Source: Streptomyces actuosus
GTDB lineage: Bacteria; Actinomycetota; Actinomycetes; Streptomycetales; Streptomycetaceae
NCBI RefSeq assembly: GCF_016921115.1
Contig: NZ_JAFFZS010000008.1
Location: 1 to 64,000 of the forward strand
Reading direction: 5' to 3'
DNA: 64,000 nucleotides
Part shown: piece after piece, positions 1 to 8,529 of the stretch
Layout of the letters: each line of letters starts with the position of its first letter
Numbering within the stretch: position 1 is the first letter of the stretch
Made by a program: the position numbers and the translations under genes
The notes under the pieces: model-generated
The model's input: only the letters and a program-made list of their open reading frames with translations
Database searches by the model: none
What the model was told of the DNA's origin: nothing

Positions 1-108
1 GAGGTCGAGTACAACCGCAGCCGGCTCCGTCGGCACCCCGACTACGGGTACGTCACTCCACTCGAAACGAGATCCTTGCTCAGGCAGAACCTCGTCCCGG
101 CAGCGTAA
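1..108 (+). pseudogene. IS3-family transposase, C-terminal end (5' part outside window)
   Basis: Frame 1 reads an open C-terminus ending at TAA 106-108. It contains EVEYNRSRLRR and, after a short spacer, GYVTPLE. The pattern of a Tyr-Asn-Arg-x-Arg stretch followed by Y-x-TP is the typical end of the DDE integrase domain (rve) of IS3-family OrfB. About 35 codons are visible, so I cannot tell whether the element is intact. The sequence after the stop, around 112-140 (GCTGTCCAG then a G-run), looks like an IS3 right terminal repeat, but the left end is outside the window. It marks the only clear insertion sequence here. Confidence 0.65.
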
Positions 109-482
109 ACACCCGCTGTCCAGTTCGAGGGGGGAACTTCAGACTCTCCCGTGCTCCGGCCCGGCTGGCATGTCCTCGGCAGATCACTGCCGACCTTGAT
201 CCCAAACCTACCTCTTGCGCGCGTGTCCCACCGGGTGGCCGTCGAGTGGACACGTCCGGCGGTGTGTGGAGGACCGGGGCGAACACCGGGTGACGTCGCA
301 GCAGGTGAGAGGTAGAGCGGCTCGAGCCCGAAGGTTCGCCCGAGGTACGTGCCGTTCCTCACGCGCGACACCCTCCTGTTCCGCAGGCGGGACCGGCGCC
401 CCGCATCACGCTACGACGTCCGAGAGGCGTTGGGCCGTCGGTCCGGGGAGCGCGGTGTGGGGCGGGGGCTTCTCCGTCGCCC
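109..482. other. Non-coding stretch next to the IS end
   Basis: About 370 bases lie between the transposase end and the first minus-strand gene. Open frames exist on both strands but are rich in Arg/Pro/Ser with no recognisable domain, and they look like chance frames in GC-rich DNA. It probably holds the right end of the IS element and flanking host DNA. I see no convincing promoter or RNA gene. Confidence 0.4.
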
Positions 483-725
483 CTACGTGCGCTCGGCCTT
501 CTTGGCCGACCTCGCCATCCAGGTCTGGCAACCCCATCGGGCCAACCCGCCCACGAGGAGGGCCGCGAGGATGGCGCCCCAGTCGATGACATGCGGTAGC
601 CCCGGGAAGAAGCCGAAGAAGGCCAGAGTGGCGACGAAGCCGACGAGGAAGGCACCGATGCCGGCCCGCCGACGTCGTGCTTCCCCCACTCGGTACGGGC
701 CCGGCCCTTGCTGCTGGTCGGTCAT
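483..725 (-). CDS. Small two-helix membrane protein
   Basis: 80 residues beginning MTDQQQGPG, with an Arg-rich turn (EARRRR) followed by two hydrophobic segments at about residues 22-42 and 46-64, and a basic tail (RSAKKAER). The topology is a small inner-membrane protein with both ends probably cytoplasmic. It starts 8 bases after the secreted-protein gene at 734-1198 on the same strand, so the two are probably co-transcribed. I do not recognise a family. Its role could be to accompany the upstream secreted protein, but that is inference from spacing only. Confidence 0.6.
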   Translation of the reverse strand: MTDQQQGPGPYRVGEARRRRAGIGAFLVGFVATLAFFGFFPGLPHVIDWGAILAALLVGGLARWGCQTWMARSAKKAERT

Positions 726-733
726 GCGCGGAC

Positions 734-1198
734 TCACTTCGTGATGTGGTGGCACTGGCTGACGCGCCGCGCCCCGTTGACGTAGAGGTGAGCGCACGCC
801 TTGCCATAACGAGGCAGCCTCTGCGGATGGTTGTTCCGCATGGGATCGATCTTGCACTCGTTGTGCGTCCTGCCACGCGATGTGCGGTAGGTCCTGTTGT
901 TCGTGTCGGCGTATGTGAAGTCGATGCGCCAGTTGCAGAAGCCACTGCTCAGAGCCGCGACGAAGGCGCAGTCGACGCCGGCGTTCTGGTACGTGATCTC
1001 CTTGCTGCTGCCACGGATGATGTGTGTGAACATGCAGCCGGTCGGGACCTTCACCGTCGCACCACCCACGCTGTACTCGAAGGTGTGGACCGGAGTCGAG
1101 CCCACGGCACCGGCCTGGGCGCCAGTGGGGAAGGCCAAGGCGAGGGCGCTCGCTGCGGTGAGTGTCGTGGCGAGACGTGAGATGTGCCGCATGACCAA
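734..1198 (-). CDS. Secreted hypothetical protein with signal peptide
   Basis: 154 residues. The N-terminus (MRHISRLATTLTAASALALAFPTGAQA) has a basic start, a hydrophobic core and an AQA cleavage site, so the protein is exported. The mature part holds five Cys residues (TGC, DCAF, GFCN, NEC, KAC), and SQC near the end makes six, consistent with disulfides outside the cell. I chose the TTG start at 1198 because an AAGGGG Shine-Dalgarno lies 6 bases upstream; an ATG two codons later (1192) is the alternative at 12-base spacing. The domain is unknown to me. It is followed after 8 bases by a small membrane protein, suggesting a two-gene operon. Confidence 0.65.
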   Translation of the reverse strand: MVMRHISRLATTLTAASALALAFPTGAQAGAVGSTPVHTFEYSVGGATVKVPTGCMFTHIIRGSSKEITYQNAGVDCAFVAALSSGFCNWRIDFTYADTNNRTYRTSRGRTHNECKIDPMRNNHPQRLPRYGKACAHLYVNGARRVSQCHHITK

Positions 1199-1473
1199 GT
1201 CGGTCCCCTTTCACCGGTACTTCCTGCGTACGCGGGGGACAACTGCACCGCGCAGGGGCCGGTTGCCGGGATTCGGGTGATCTCACCAGCATGAGCGAAC
1301 ATGACGGCAGGGTCACTGACCAGCAGAAACGTTCATGGACCTTCGGGGCCGACTTCCTGGCTGTCGGCCACCGCACTGCACGCGGTTCGCCACGAGCACG
1401 GCGTGGTGTTCCGCCGAGGTCTCACCGGACGCCTTCCCCCGATCGTCCGGTCGGTGCCTGGCATGATCGGCGC

Positions 1474-2141
1474 GTGAGAAGTGAATCCGCCCGTTCGGGC
1501 CGCTCGAGGTACGTGCTGTTCGACGTGGACGGCACCTTGATGAACGCGGTGGACAACCAGCGCCGGGTGTGGCGGGCCTGGGCAGAGCGCTACGGGCTCG
1601 ACGCGGACGAGGTGTACCGAGTGGCCCTGCGGACGCGGCCGGCGGAGACGTTCGCGACGGTCGCCGGGGACCGCGATCCGCGTGAATGCCTCGCCGCGCT
1701 GCACGAGTTGGAGGACGGGGACGTGCGGTCCGGCGTCTATGCGGCCTTCGACGGCGCGTCGGAGCTGCTGCACGGGCTGCCGACGGGGTCCTGGGCCTGG
1801 TGACCTCGAACTACGAGCACCGGGTGCGGGGGCGTTTCGAGCGAACGGGCCTGCCGCTGCCGGGCGTGCTCGTGGACGCCGCCGCGGTCGAGGAGGGCAA
1901 GCCCTCTCCCGTTCCGTATCTGCGGGCGGCCGAGCAGTTGGGTGCCCGGCCGGGAGACTGCCTCGTCGTCGAGGACGCGCCGTCCGGAGTGCGGTCCGGG
2001 CTGCGGGCCGGCATGACGGTGTGGGGCGTGAACGCCGCTGCCGCGGTGGAGGGCGTGCACCGGCACTTCGAAAGCCTGCGTGAGGCGGTTCCGCACATCC
2101 TGGCCTTCGCCTCCGCATCGCGCACAGACGCCGCGGCCTGA
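1474..2141 (+). pseudogene. HAD-superfamily phosphatase, frameshifted
   Basis: Two overlapping frames together encode one HAD phosphatase. The first frame starts at GTG 1474 and carries motif I (FDVDGTL), then runs to a stop at 1801-1803. The second frame, continuing to 2141, carries motif II (VTSN), the motif III Lys (EEGKPSP) and motif IV (VVEDAPSG). All four catalytic motifs are present but split by a frame change near 1780-1795, around the CTGCCGACGGGG stretch. Members usually have about 215-225 residues, which matches the joined length. It is either a recent pseudogene or a sequencing error; a programmed frameshift is less likely because no slippery heptamer is evident. Confidence 0.7.
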
Positions 2142-2276
2142 ACTCGCCCCCGGCATCGGGACCCCCGCGGGGTGGTGTGGAAGGGGTGCTCTCGCGAGCA
2201 GTCGACCCCTCGTCGGGGACGCCGGCACGGGCGCGGCAACGCTTCGGCGTCCGGACGGACGGGCTGCGGGGCGGTC

Positions 2277-2672
2277 TCAGACCACGGCGCGTACGAAGCC
2301 GCCGCGTGCGGTTCCCGAGCCGAGGAGCGCGGTCGGGTCGAGGACGTCGGGCATCCGGTCCACCGAGAGGACCAGGGCGCCGCCGGCCCGCTCGCTGTCG
2401 GTGCACCAGTCGGCCTGCTCGCCTGGGGCGTCGGCGCCCTGTGTCGGGTCGAGCACCGGCGCGGCGAGGGCGGGGACGACGATGCCGTGGTCCGCGGGAT
2501 CATCCACGACGCACAGGGTGAGGCGGGGGACGATGCTCCACCCCCCGCACACGGTCACCGTCCCGTCGGGAGCGGCCGGCAGGGGCAGGGCGTCGTGGAT
2601 CGGCGCGGCGGCCGGCAGGAGGACGGGCCGAGTACCGCGGACGAAGAGGGTGTTCTCGGGATCCATCAGCAT
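2277..2672 (-). CDS. Hypothetical protein, 131 aa
   Basis: The reading frame begins MLMDPENTLFV (ATG 2672; a second ATG at 2666 is equally possible) and ends in FVRAVV. It is rich in Val, Ala, Pro and Asp, with predicted beta-strands and no signal peptide or membrane helix. The codon pattern is typical of the neighbours. It resembles Streptomyces proteins of unknown function but I cannot name a family. It stands alone, convergent to the broken HAD gene. Confidence 0.5.
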   Translation of the reverse strand: MLMDPENTLFVRGTRPVLLPAAAPIHDALPLPAAPDGTVTVCGGWSIVPRLTLCVVDDPADHGIVVPALAAPVLDPTQGADAPGEQADWCTDSERAGGALVLSVDRMPDVLDPTALLGSGTARGGFVRAVV

Positions 2673-2924
2673 CCGGCCACTGTGCCTTGGACGGCCTGCC
2701 CGTTCTCCGCCGGGGTGGGCATGTGCCGTCGCCGGGGTGTCGCCGGCCGTCGCGGCGGCAGGACCGCGCCGGTTGCGGACGGCCGCCGCGTCCTGGGCCG
2801 GGCCGGGGGCAGGGGTCCGGCGCCCGTGGGTCGGGCATGAACGTGGCCCCGCAGCGCGGTTCTCGGGGGCGGCATGAGTACGGATGCTCATGCGCGGGGC
2901 CGATGCCGCGCGGACCATGAGTGC

Positions 2925-3371
2925 ATGGGAAAACGGGGAACACAGCTGTTTGCCGCCCTCCTTCTGGTCGCGGCCGTGCCGGTCGCCGTGTGGGGGCTGA
3001 TGGGCCGACAGGACGCGCAGGGGATTCCGCCCTCCGAGCTGGACCACGCGTTCCGGCCGCCGGATGTCGCCGACGGTACGGCCACGGTGCTCGGGGTCGT
3101 CGCCCTCGTCCTGGGTGTCCTCGGCGCGGCGCTCCTCGTACGGGCGGGTCTGCGCGGGAGTCTCGACAACCGCTGGTGGGCCGTGCTCGGGCCGCTCGTC
3201 GCGGCGGGGGCGCTGGCGGGCGTGGGCCTGCGGATCCTGACCGCGGGGGTGATCGGCGCCAACATCGGGGCGGGCCTGGTGATCCTGGTCGGCGGTCCGC
3301 TGATCGGCGGGCTGCTGCTGTGGGCTCTGGTGCGGGGCGTCTGGCTGGCCTGGGAGCGATCCCGGCGGTGA
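2925..3371 (+). CDS. Four-helix integral membrane protein
   Basis: 148 residues from ATG 2925 (MGKRGTQLF). Four hydrophobic segments are visible at about residues 7-27, 51-72, 85-106 and 112-134, separated by short polar loops; the loop after the first segment (GRQDAQGIPPSELDHAF) probably lies outside. It ends with a basic tail (WERSRR), consistent with a cytoplasmic C-terminus. An upstream in-frame ATG at 2874 would add 17 residues but they are polar and poorly supported. No named family recognised; convergent to the lipoprotein gene at 3587. Confidence 0.6.
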   Translation: MGKRGTQLFAALLLVAAVPVAVWGLMGRQDAQGIPPSELDHAFRPPDVADGTATVLGVVALVLGVLGAALLVRAGLRGSLDNRWWAVLGPLVAAGALAGVGLRILTAGVIGANIGAGLVILVGGPLIGGLLLWALVRGVWLAWERSRR

Positions 3372-3521
3372 GTGCGGGCGGTCTCCCCCGCCCGGGGTGA
3401 ACGGTGGGAGAGGAACGGCAGAGCCCCCCGGACCGCCGCGAACACCTGGCACACCGTCCACGCGCGGCGGCCCGGCGGTCGGGGCTCGCGGGACGGAGGC
3501 CCTGCCGTCGGGTCGCGCCGG

Positions 3522-3558
3522 GCCGGCCGCCCCGGGCCGCAAGGGCGGGGTGGCCGGC
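3522..3558. terminator. Bidirectional hairpin between convergent genes
   Basis: Arms GCCGGCCGCCCCG (3522-3534) and CGGGGTGGCCGGC (3546-3558) pair over 13 bases with one G-T wobble and an 11-base loop. It lies between genes that end at 3371 (+) and 3587 (-), the expected place for a shared terminator. There is no T-tract, as is usual in Streptomyces. Confidence 0.5.
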
Positions 3559-3586
3559 GTCACGGGTGGCGTGCTGCCGCGGGTGG

Positions 3587-4321
3587 TCAGCCCTGGCCGG
3601 CCGCCGTGTCGGTCCTGCTCTTCAGCGACGTCACGATCTGCCCGGCGAGCTTCTTCGCGCTCGCGGCGCCGTCGTCGGCGCCGTCCGTGGAGAGCACGGT
3701 GACCACGGCGGTGCCCACCCGGGTGGCGATCAGTGTGGTGCCGCTCTCCCAGGCCGGGTCGGTGAGGGTGATGGTGTAGGTCTCGTCACCCGTCCCGCTG
3801 TTGGCGGCACCGGTGACCTTCACCGTGCTGTCGGGCTCGGTCTCGTGGTAGGTCGGGCACGCGGCGACGACCGCCGCCAGGCCCTTCATCACGTCGGCGG
3901 CCGTGTCGCCGCGGTAGACGTCGATCTCCTGGTCGAGTTCGGCGGAGGTGGCGTCGTTGATGTACGTCGACTGCGCGAACGAGACGCCCTCGATGCCGGT
4001 GAGGTCCACCCAGCTCGTGTATCCGAGGTGGGTGCAGTCGGGCTTGGCGGCGCTCTTGGTGGCCGGCGCCCGGTAGTGGCCGCCGCTGTCCCGGGTGAGG
4101 TCGGCCTGGGCGGCGAAGCCGGAGGGGAAGTACGAGGCCGGGGCGAGGGCCTCCTTCAGCTCCGTGCCTGTCAGCAGGCCGGCGTTGGGGTTCTCGGCGG
4201 CGGGCGCGGACGACGAGGCGCCGGAAGCGGCGGTGCCGGTGGCACCGGTGGAGCAGGCGGCCAGCGCCAGCGGGAGTGCCGCGAGGGCGAGCGCCTGGAG
4301 GGCGCGGGACAGGAGACGCAT
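3587..4321 (-). CDS. Secreted lipoprotein of unknown function
   Basis: 244 residues. The N-terminus is a lipoprotein signal ending in the lipobox LAAC (Cys about residue 22), followed by a Ser/Ala/Thr-rich linker that would hold the domain away from the membrane. The rest is a mixed alpha/beta domain with two further Cys (PDCTHLGY, VAACPTYHE) that may form a disulfide. The layout resembles Streptomyces sensor-type or substrate-binding-like lipoproteins, but no named domain is visible. The gene is monocistronic, convergent with the membrane protein at 2925 and 106 bases downstream of the end of the MFS gene. Confidence 0.65.
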   Translation of the reverse strand: MRLLSRALQALALAALPLALAACSTGATGTAASGASSSAPAAENPNAGLLTGTELKEALAPASYFPSGFAAQADLTRDSGGHYRAPATKSAAKPDCTHLGYTSWVDLTGIEGVSFAQSTYINDATSAELDQEIDVYRGDTAADVMKGLAAVVAACPTYHETEPDSTVKVTGAANSGTGDETYTITLTDPAWESGTTLIATRVGTAVVTVLSTDGADDGAASAKKLAGQIVTSLKSRTDTAAGQG

Positions 4322-4427
4322 CGATGTCCTTCAGGATTCAGTGCCGGTCGGGGCGCTCTGTGAGCGGCCCGTGCGGACTCTATGGAGGCCAGGGAAACGA
4401 ACCGGTGACCTTTTGCTCATGCGTGCG

Positions 4428-5651
4428 TCAAGATTTTTTCCCGGTTCGGCACAGAGCGGTCGTGTCGGGTGGCGGTGGAGCGGGACGCGCTGTCCTCGGC
4501 CCCCGTCCGGCCCGGGCCAGGAGGACGGTCGCTACGGCCGATGCCGCCGCCGTCACCGTCATCGCCGCGGCCGGCGGGACGAGTTGGGCCACGGCGCCCG
4601 CCAGTGCGGCGCTCGCGCCCTGCAGGGTGAGCATGCCGGCGGAGTGCAGGCCGAGGGCGTGGCCGGTCAGGTCGGCGGGAGTGAGGGAGATCAGCCGCTC
4701 CTGCTGGAGCAGGCTCGCGCCGAAGCCGACGGAGGCGGCCGTGACGGCGATCGCGGCCACGGGCAGCGGCGGGTGCAGGGCGAAGACGCCGTACGGCGCC
4801 GCCAGCAGCAGGAGCAGGGGCGTGATCAGGCGGGGTCGTGCCGCGGGCGGCAGGAGGCGGCCCACGGCCGTGTCTCCGGCGAGCATGCCGACCGCCGCGC
4901 AGGCGAACAGGGTGCCCGCCGCTTCCGGGTCGTACGGCACGTACAGGGATTCGCAGCCGACGACCAGGCCGTTGGGGACCCACAGGCCGAGGTAGACCAG
5001 GCGGCGGGGGCGGGAGGACCACAGGCGGGCGTTGGTGCGCCAGGTCGTGGTCACCGAGGGCCGGCCGGCCGCCCGGGGCGGACGCGAGGCCGGCAGCAGG
5101 CGGGCCGCCGCGGACGACGCGAGGTGCAGTGCGGCCGACAGCAGCAGGCCGGCGCGTGGGGACAGGACGGCCACCAGGGCCCCGCCCGCGGCGTACCCGG
5201 TGATCTGCACGAGGCCGCTCGTCATGTTGAACACCGAGCGGCCCAGCAGGTAGCCCCGCCGGTCCAGGATCTCGTCGAGCAGTCCCCAGCGGACCCCCGC
5301 GCCCGGTGACGCCACCATGCCCTGCACGAGGACGACGGCGAGGACGGCGGCCACCGGCAGCCCGGGCAGCGCCTCCAGTGCCGTGGTGGCCGCGAGGACG
5401 GCCGGGACCGCGGTGAGCGCGGTCCGCGGGCGTATCCGGTCGGCGGCGGACAGCAGCAGGGTCGCGCCCAGCACCTGCGCCAGCGACGGGCCGAACATGC
5501 TCAGCGCCGCCAGCAGCGGGGACGCCGTCGCCCGGAACACCAGGGTGCCGAGGGCGAGGCCGCCGACGGTCCGGGCGGCGGTCTGGGCCGCGAAGGACAG
5601 CAGGAGCGGGGTGAACTCGGGAGTGTGGAACAGGTCGCGGTATCGGCGCAT
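4428..5651 (-). CDS. MFS transporter, probable drug exporter
   Basis: 407 residues from ATG 5651 (MRRYRDLF). About 12 hydrophobic segments alternate with short Arg-rich loops, the major-facilitator pattern; SAADRIRPRTAL after the second helix resembles the conserved loop-2/3 motif of the family. The C-terminal tail is Pro-rich and polar. It is transcribed away from the ArsR-like regulator at 5722, with about 70 bases between starts and an inverted repeat in that gap, so the regulator probably controls it. The substrate cannot be read from sequence; export of a small toxic molecule is the usual role of such pairs. Confidence 0.8.
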   Translation of the reverse strand: MRRYRDLFHTPEFTPLLLSFAAQTAARTVGGLALGTLVFRATASPLLAALSMFGPSLAQVLGATLLLSAADRIRPRTALTAVPAVLAATTALEALPGLPVAAVLAVVLVQGMVASPGAGVRWGLLDEILDRRGYLLGRSVFNMTSGLVQITGYAAGGALVAVLSPRAGLLLSAALHLASSAAARLLPASRPPRAAGRPSVTTTWRTNARLWSSRPRRLVYLGLWVPNGLVVGCESLYVPYDPEAAGTLFACAAVGMLAGDTAVGRLLPPAARPRLITPLLLLLAAPYGVFALHPPLPVAAIAVTAASVGFGASLLQQERLISLTPADLTGHALGLHSAGMLTLQGASAALAGAVAQLVPPAAAMTVTAAASAVATVLLARAGRGPRTARPAPPPPDTTALCRTGKKS

Positions 5652-5690
5652 GCGGCACAGGCTGGAGCGGCCCGGCGGGTGGTCGTTAAT

Positions 5691-5710
5691 GTTTCGCGGG
5701 GGTGCGAAAC
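5691..5710. promoter_or_regulatory. Inverted-repeat operator between MFS and ArsR-like genes
   Basis: A perfect 7-base inverted repeat, GTTTCGC and GCGAAAC, is separated by six bases. It lies 11 bases before GTG 5722 and 40 bases before the start of the divergent transporter, in the only intergenic space between them. This is the expected site for the adjacent winged-helix regulator, which would then control both itself and the exporter. An overlapping ATG at 5689 would place the operator inside the gene, which argues for the GTG start. Confidence 0.6.
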
Positions 5711-5721
5711 CGGGGGGTGCG

Positions 5722-6705
5722 GTGGGCTGGTGGCTCGTCAACGCGGACACGCTGGCGCGCAGCCGCTTCCTTCTCTCCCCGCTCGCCGAGGCCTTCGCAA
5801 GTCTGAAGCTGCTGCACGCCGGGAGCGGCGCGCATCCCGGGGAGCGGGCGTGGCTGCGCCGCCATCTGCCCGCGTACCGGGCCCGGCTGGCCGCCGACCC
5901 GGTCACCTCGTTGCTGGTCCGTTCCGGGCTCGGGCGGGCGTGGATCGCCGACTTCCTCACGCCGACGCCCCGTGACGGGGAGACCTTCGGCGACGGTGCC
6001 GCCCGGGTACGGGCGGCCGATCCGGCGTCGGCCCGCACGCATCTGCGGCGCTCCGTCGCGGGGCCGCTGCCCGCGGCGCTGGACCGGGACGATCTGCCGG
6101 AGCGTGCGGCCTGCCTGCTGGAGTGGGTGTGGGAGGAGACCGTGCGGCCGACGTGGGAGACGCGCCGGCGCGTGCTGGAGGCCGACGTGGTCGCGCGGAC
6201 CGCGCAGGCCGGCCGGGCGGGCTGGGCCGCCGTGCTGGACTCGCTGCGGCCGGGGACGCGGTGGCTGGGAGAGAGCCGCTTCCAGGTCAATCTGCACGAG
6301 TACCCGCCGCGTGAGCTGGCGGGGGCGGAGCTGCTGCTGGTGCCGGTCACGCCGCAGACCGGGTGGGTGTCCTGGGAGGGGCGGTCCCGGTACGCGGTCG
6401 TGTACCCGTGCGCGGGAGTGCTCGTCGGCGGGCGGGACGGGGTACCCGTGCCTGCGGCGCTCGGCGCGCTGCTGGGGCCCGCTCGTGCCCGGGTGCTGGT
6501 GCTGCTCGGCTCCCCGCTCAGCACCACCCAGCTCGTCGCCCTCACCGGGCAGGGGCTCGGCTCGGTCGGGCGGCATCTGCGGGTGCTGAGGGACGCCGGC
6601 CTGGTCGAGGGCCGGCGGGCGGGGCGGTCGGTGCTGTACGTGCGGACGGCGGCGGGAGAGGTGGTGGTGGAGGCGGCGGACGGAGCCGTCACCCCGCGGC
6701 GTTAG
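5722..6705 (+). CDS. ArsR/DUF5937-type winged-helix transcriptional regulator
   Basis: 327 residues from GTG 5722, preceded by a G-run Shine-Dalgarno. The N-terminal part (WWLVNADTLARSRFLLSPLAE) is the conserved opening of large Streptomyces ArsR-like regulators. A long effector-type domain follows. The C-terminal 90 residues form the winged helix: SPLSTTQLVALTG, then GSVGRHLRVLRDAGLVEG with the recognition helix, then the wing RRAGRSVLYVR. It is divergent from the MFS exporter and shares the operator at 5691-5710. The likely role is a repressor released by the exporter's substrate. The gpx gene follows 9 bases later and may be co-transcribed. Confidence 0.75.
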   Translation: MGWWLVNADTLARSRFLLSPLAEAFASLKLLHAGSGAHPGERAWLRRHLPAYRARLAADPVTSLLVRSGLGRAWIADFLTPTPRDGETFGDGAARVRAADPASARTHLRRSVAGPLPAALDRDDLPERAACLLEWVWEETVRPTWETRRRVLEADVVARTAQAGRAGWAAVLDSLRPGTRWLGESRFQVNLHEYPPRELAGAELLLVPVTPQTGWVSWEGRSRYAVVYPCAGVLVGGRDGVPVPAALGALLGPARARVLVLLGSPLSTTQLVALTGQGLGSVGRHLRVLRDAGLVEGRRAGRSVLYVRTAAGEVVVEAADGAVTPRR

Positions 6706-6714
6706 CATCCGCGC

Positions 6715-7227
6715 ATGACGACTACGGACGAGAGCTTTCCCCTGGACGTGGAGATAGAGGCCCTGACCGGCGGTTCCGCCGGCCTCGATCAGTACGCGGG
6801 CCGGGTCGTGCTGGTGGTGAACGTGGCCTCCCGGTGCGGCCTGACGCCGCAGTACGCCGGCCTGGAGCGGTTGCAGCAGCGCTACGCGGAGCGGGGTTTC
6901 ACGGTGCTCGGCGTGCCGTGCAACCAGTTCCTCGGGCAGGAGCCCGGCAGTGCCGGTGAGATCGCCGCGTTCTGCTCGGCGACGTACGGCGTGAGCTTCC
7001 CGATGACCGAGAAGGTCGAGGTCAACGGGGACGGGCGGCACCCTCTGTACGAGCGGCTGAGCGGTTTCGCCGACACCGAGGGGTACAGCGGGGACATCCG
7101 CTGGAACTTCGAGAAGTTCCTGGTCGGGACCGATGGCCGGGTCGTCGCCCGGTTCTCCCCGAAGACCGAGCCGGAGGCGGCCGAGGTGGTCGCCGCGATC
7201 GAGGCGCGGCTGGCCCCGCTCGCCTGA
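6715..7227 (+). CDS. Glutathione peroxidase-family thiol peroxidase
   Basis: 170 residues. The active site NVASRCGLTPQY puts the peroxidatic Cys at residue 41 (Cys, not selenocysteine), and the supporting residues are present: Gln in CNQFLGQEPG and Trp in RWNFEKFLV. The length matches bacterial GPx. Streptomyces make mycothiol rather than glutathione, so the reductant is more likely thioredoxin or a mycothiol system; that is inference. It removes hydroperoxides in the cytoplasm. It starts 9 bases after the ArsR-like gene, so it may share that transcript. Confidence 0.9.
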   Translation: MTTTDESFPLDVEIEALTGGSAGLDQYAGRVVLVVNVASRCGLTPQYAGLERLQQRYAERGFTVLGVPCNQFLGQEPGSAGEIAAFCSATYGVSFPMTEKVEVNGDGRHPLYERLSGFADTEGYSGDIRWNFEKFLVGTDGRVVARFSPKTEPEAAEVVAAIEARLAPLA

Positions 7228-7333
7228 CGGGCGCTCGCCCCTGCCCCGGGACAGGGCACCCCGCGCCCGGCGGGCGTTGACCTTGCCCCTGGGGCAGGGC
7301 GGAGGGTCCCCGTGACCGGGCGGACGGCGCCCG

Positions 7334-8200
7334 GTGACGGAGGATGAGGGCGTGGACGACGATCTGCTCACCATCGGGGCGTTCGCGGCGCGGGCCCGGC
7401 TGTCGGCCAAGGCGCTCAGGGTGTACGACCGGCTCGGTCTGCTCGCACCCGCGCGCGTCGATCCCGCCAGTGGCTACCGGTACTACCGCGTCGGCCAGAT
7501 CGAGCGGGCCCGCACGATCGCGCTGCTGCGGCAGCTCGACATGCCGCTGGCCGTCGTCGCCGAGGTCCTGGCGGCGGACGGGCCCGAGGGGGCCGAGCGG
7601 CTCACCGCGTACTGGGCGGACACCGAGGCGCGGTTCGCGGCGCGGCGCACCCTCGCCGAGTTCCTCCGTGGACGGCTGTCGGGAAGGAGCTCCGAGATGT
7701 ACGAGAGGTTCACGGTCGGAACGGTGGAGGTGCCCGCCCAGGTGGTGATCGCCGAGAAGCGGCACACGCTGGCGGACGAACTGCCGGCGTGGATCGGGGC
7801 GTCGCTGGGCCGGCTGGAGGCGGCGGCACGGGAGTGCGGCGGGGTGGCCGGCGCGCCGTTCGTCGTGTACCACGCGGAGGTGTCCACGGAGAGCGACGGG
7901 CCCGCCGAGTCGTGCGTCCCCGTCGCCGACGAGACCGCGGCGCGGGCCTGGGCGCAGGCGCAGGGGCGGCCGTGGCGGACGACGGTGCGCGTCGAGCCGG
8001 CCCGCCGGCTGGCGTACACCCGCATCACCAAGGCGCAGGTGGCCCATCCGCAGATCCTCGCGGCCTTCGAGGCGGTGGAGGCGTGGATGAAGGAGCGAGG
8101 ACTGTCCTACGACGGACCGTGCCGCGAGGTCTACTTCGCCGACTGGGACGCGGCCGGCCCGGACGACCCGGTCTGCGACGTGGCCTTCCCGGTCAGGTGA
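7334..8200 (+). CDS. MerR-family regulator with GyrI-like effector domain
   Basis: 288 residues from GTG 7334; GTG 7352 (MDDDLLTIG) is an alternative start. Residues about 10-80 are a MerR DNA-binding domain: LTIGAFAARARLSAKALRVYDRLGLL, then the wing GYRYYRVGQIERAR. A helix (about 85-115) links to a GyrI-like/SRPBCC-type ligand-binding domain with VPAQVVIAEKRHTL and ending YFADWDAAGPDDPVCDVAFPVR. Such proteins bind small cationic or hydrophobic drugs and remodel the promoter. No partner gene is adjacent, so the target is unknown. A strong hairpin follows the stop. Confidence 0.85.
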   Translation: MTEDEGVDDDLLTIGAFAARARLSAKALRVYDRLGLLAPARVDPASGYRYYRVGQIERARTIALLRQLDMPLAVVAEVLAADGPEGAERLTAYWADTEARFAARRTLAEFLRGRLSGRSSEMYERFTVGTVEVPAQVVIAEKRHTLADELPAWIGASLGRLEAAARECGGVAGAPFVVYHAEVSTESDGPAESCVPVADETAARAWAQAQGRPWRTTVRVEPARRLAYTRITKAQVAHPQILAAFEAVEAWMKERGLSYDGPCREVYFADWDAAGPDDPVCDVAFPVR

Positions 8201-8219
8201 GGGTGGGCTGAGAACGGGC

Positions 8220-8259
8220 GAGCCCTCTCGGCAAGGACGGCGGCTGGTCGAGAGGGCTC
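8220..8259. terminator. Hairpin after the MerR gene
   Basis: GAGCCCTCTCG (8220-8230) pairs perfectly with CGAGAGGGCTC (8249-8259) around an 18-base loop. It starts 20 bases after the MerR stop and also lies downstream of the minus-strand DUF397 gene, so it may end transcription from both sides. Confidence 0.6.
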
Positions 8260-8337
8260 TTCCCGTGGTGCTTATGGAGTTGTCGCCGGCCCGGGGGGCC
8301 GACCGGGCGGGTGGCGAGTCCCAGACAGATCCGCCCC

Positions 8338-8529
8338 CTACGCCTTGACCGATGCGACAAAGGCGTTCCACGCCTCGGCGGGGAAGGACAGAGTGGGGCC
8401 CTGGGGAACCTTGGAGTCCCGTACGGCCATGGCCGCCACGAGCGGCGACTTGATCTCGACGCACGCGCCGTTGCCCGTGGAGTAGGAGGACTTGGTCCAG
8501 GTGTCCGTGGCGCCCTGACGAATTGCCAT
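8338..8529 (-). CDS. DUF397 protein (small partner of the XRE regulator)
   Basis: 63 residues from ATG 8529, with GGAG a few bases upstream. The sequence TWTKSSYSTGNGACVEIK, then VAVRDSK-type residues (MAVRDSKVPQGPTLSF) and the AWNAFVASVK ending are diagnostic of DUF397. In Streptomyces these small proteins are encoded beside XRE/DUF5753 regulators and are thought to bind them, as in the Scr1/Scr2 and BldB-like systems. The regulator here is 200 bases upstream on the same strand. The pair acts as an on/off regulatory module; whether it has toxin-antitoxin behaviour cannot be read from sequence. Confidence 0.9.
   Translation of the reverse strand: MAIRQGATDTWTKSSYSTGNGACVEIKSPLVAAMAVRDSKVPQGPTLSFPAEAWNAFVASVKA

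Noticed and set aside
1474..2141. Programmed frameshift in the HAD gene
   Set aside because: No slippery heptamer or downstream pseudoknot is evident; ordinary mutation or read error is simpler.
4428..6692. A 754-codon minus-strand frame running through the ArsR-like gene into the MFS gene
   Set aside because: Only the part after ATG 5651 has membrane helices; the upstream part is the complement of the regulator.
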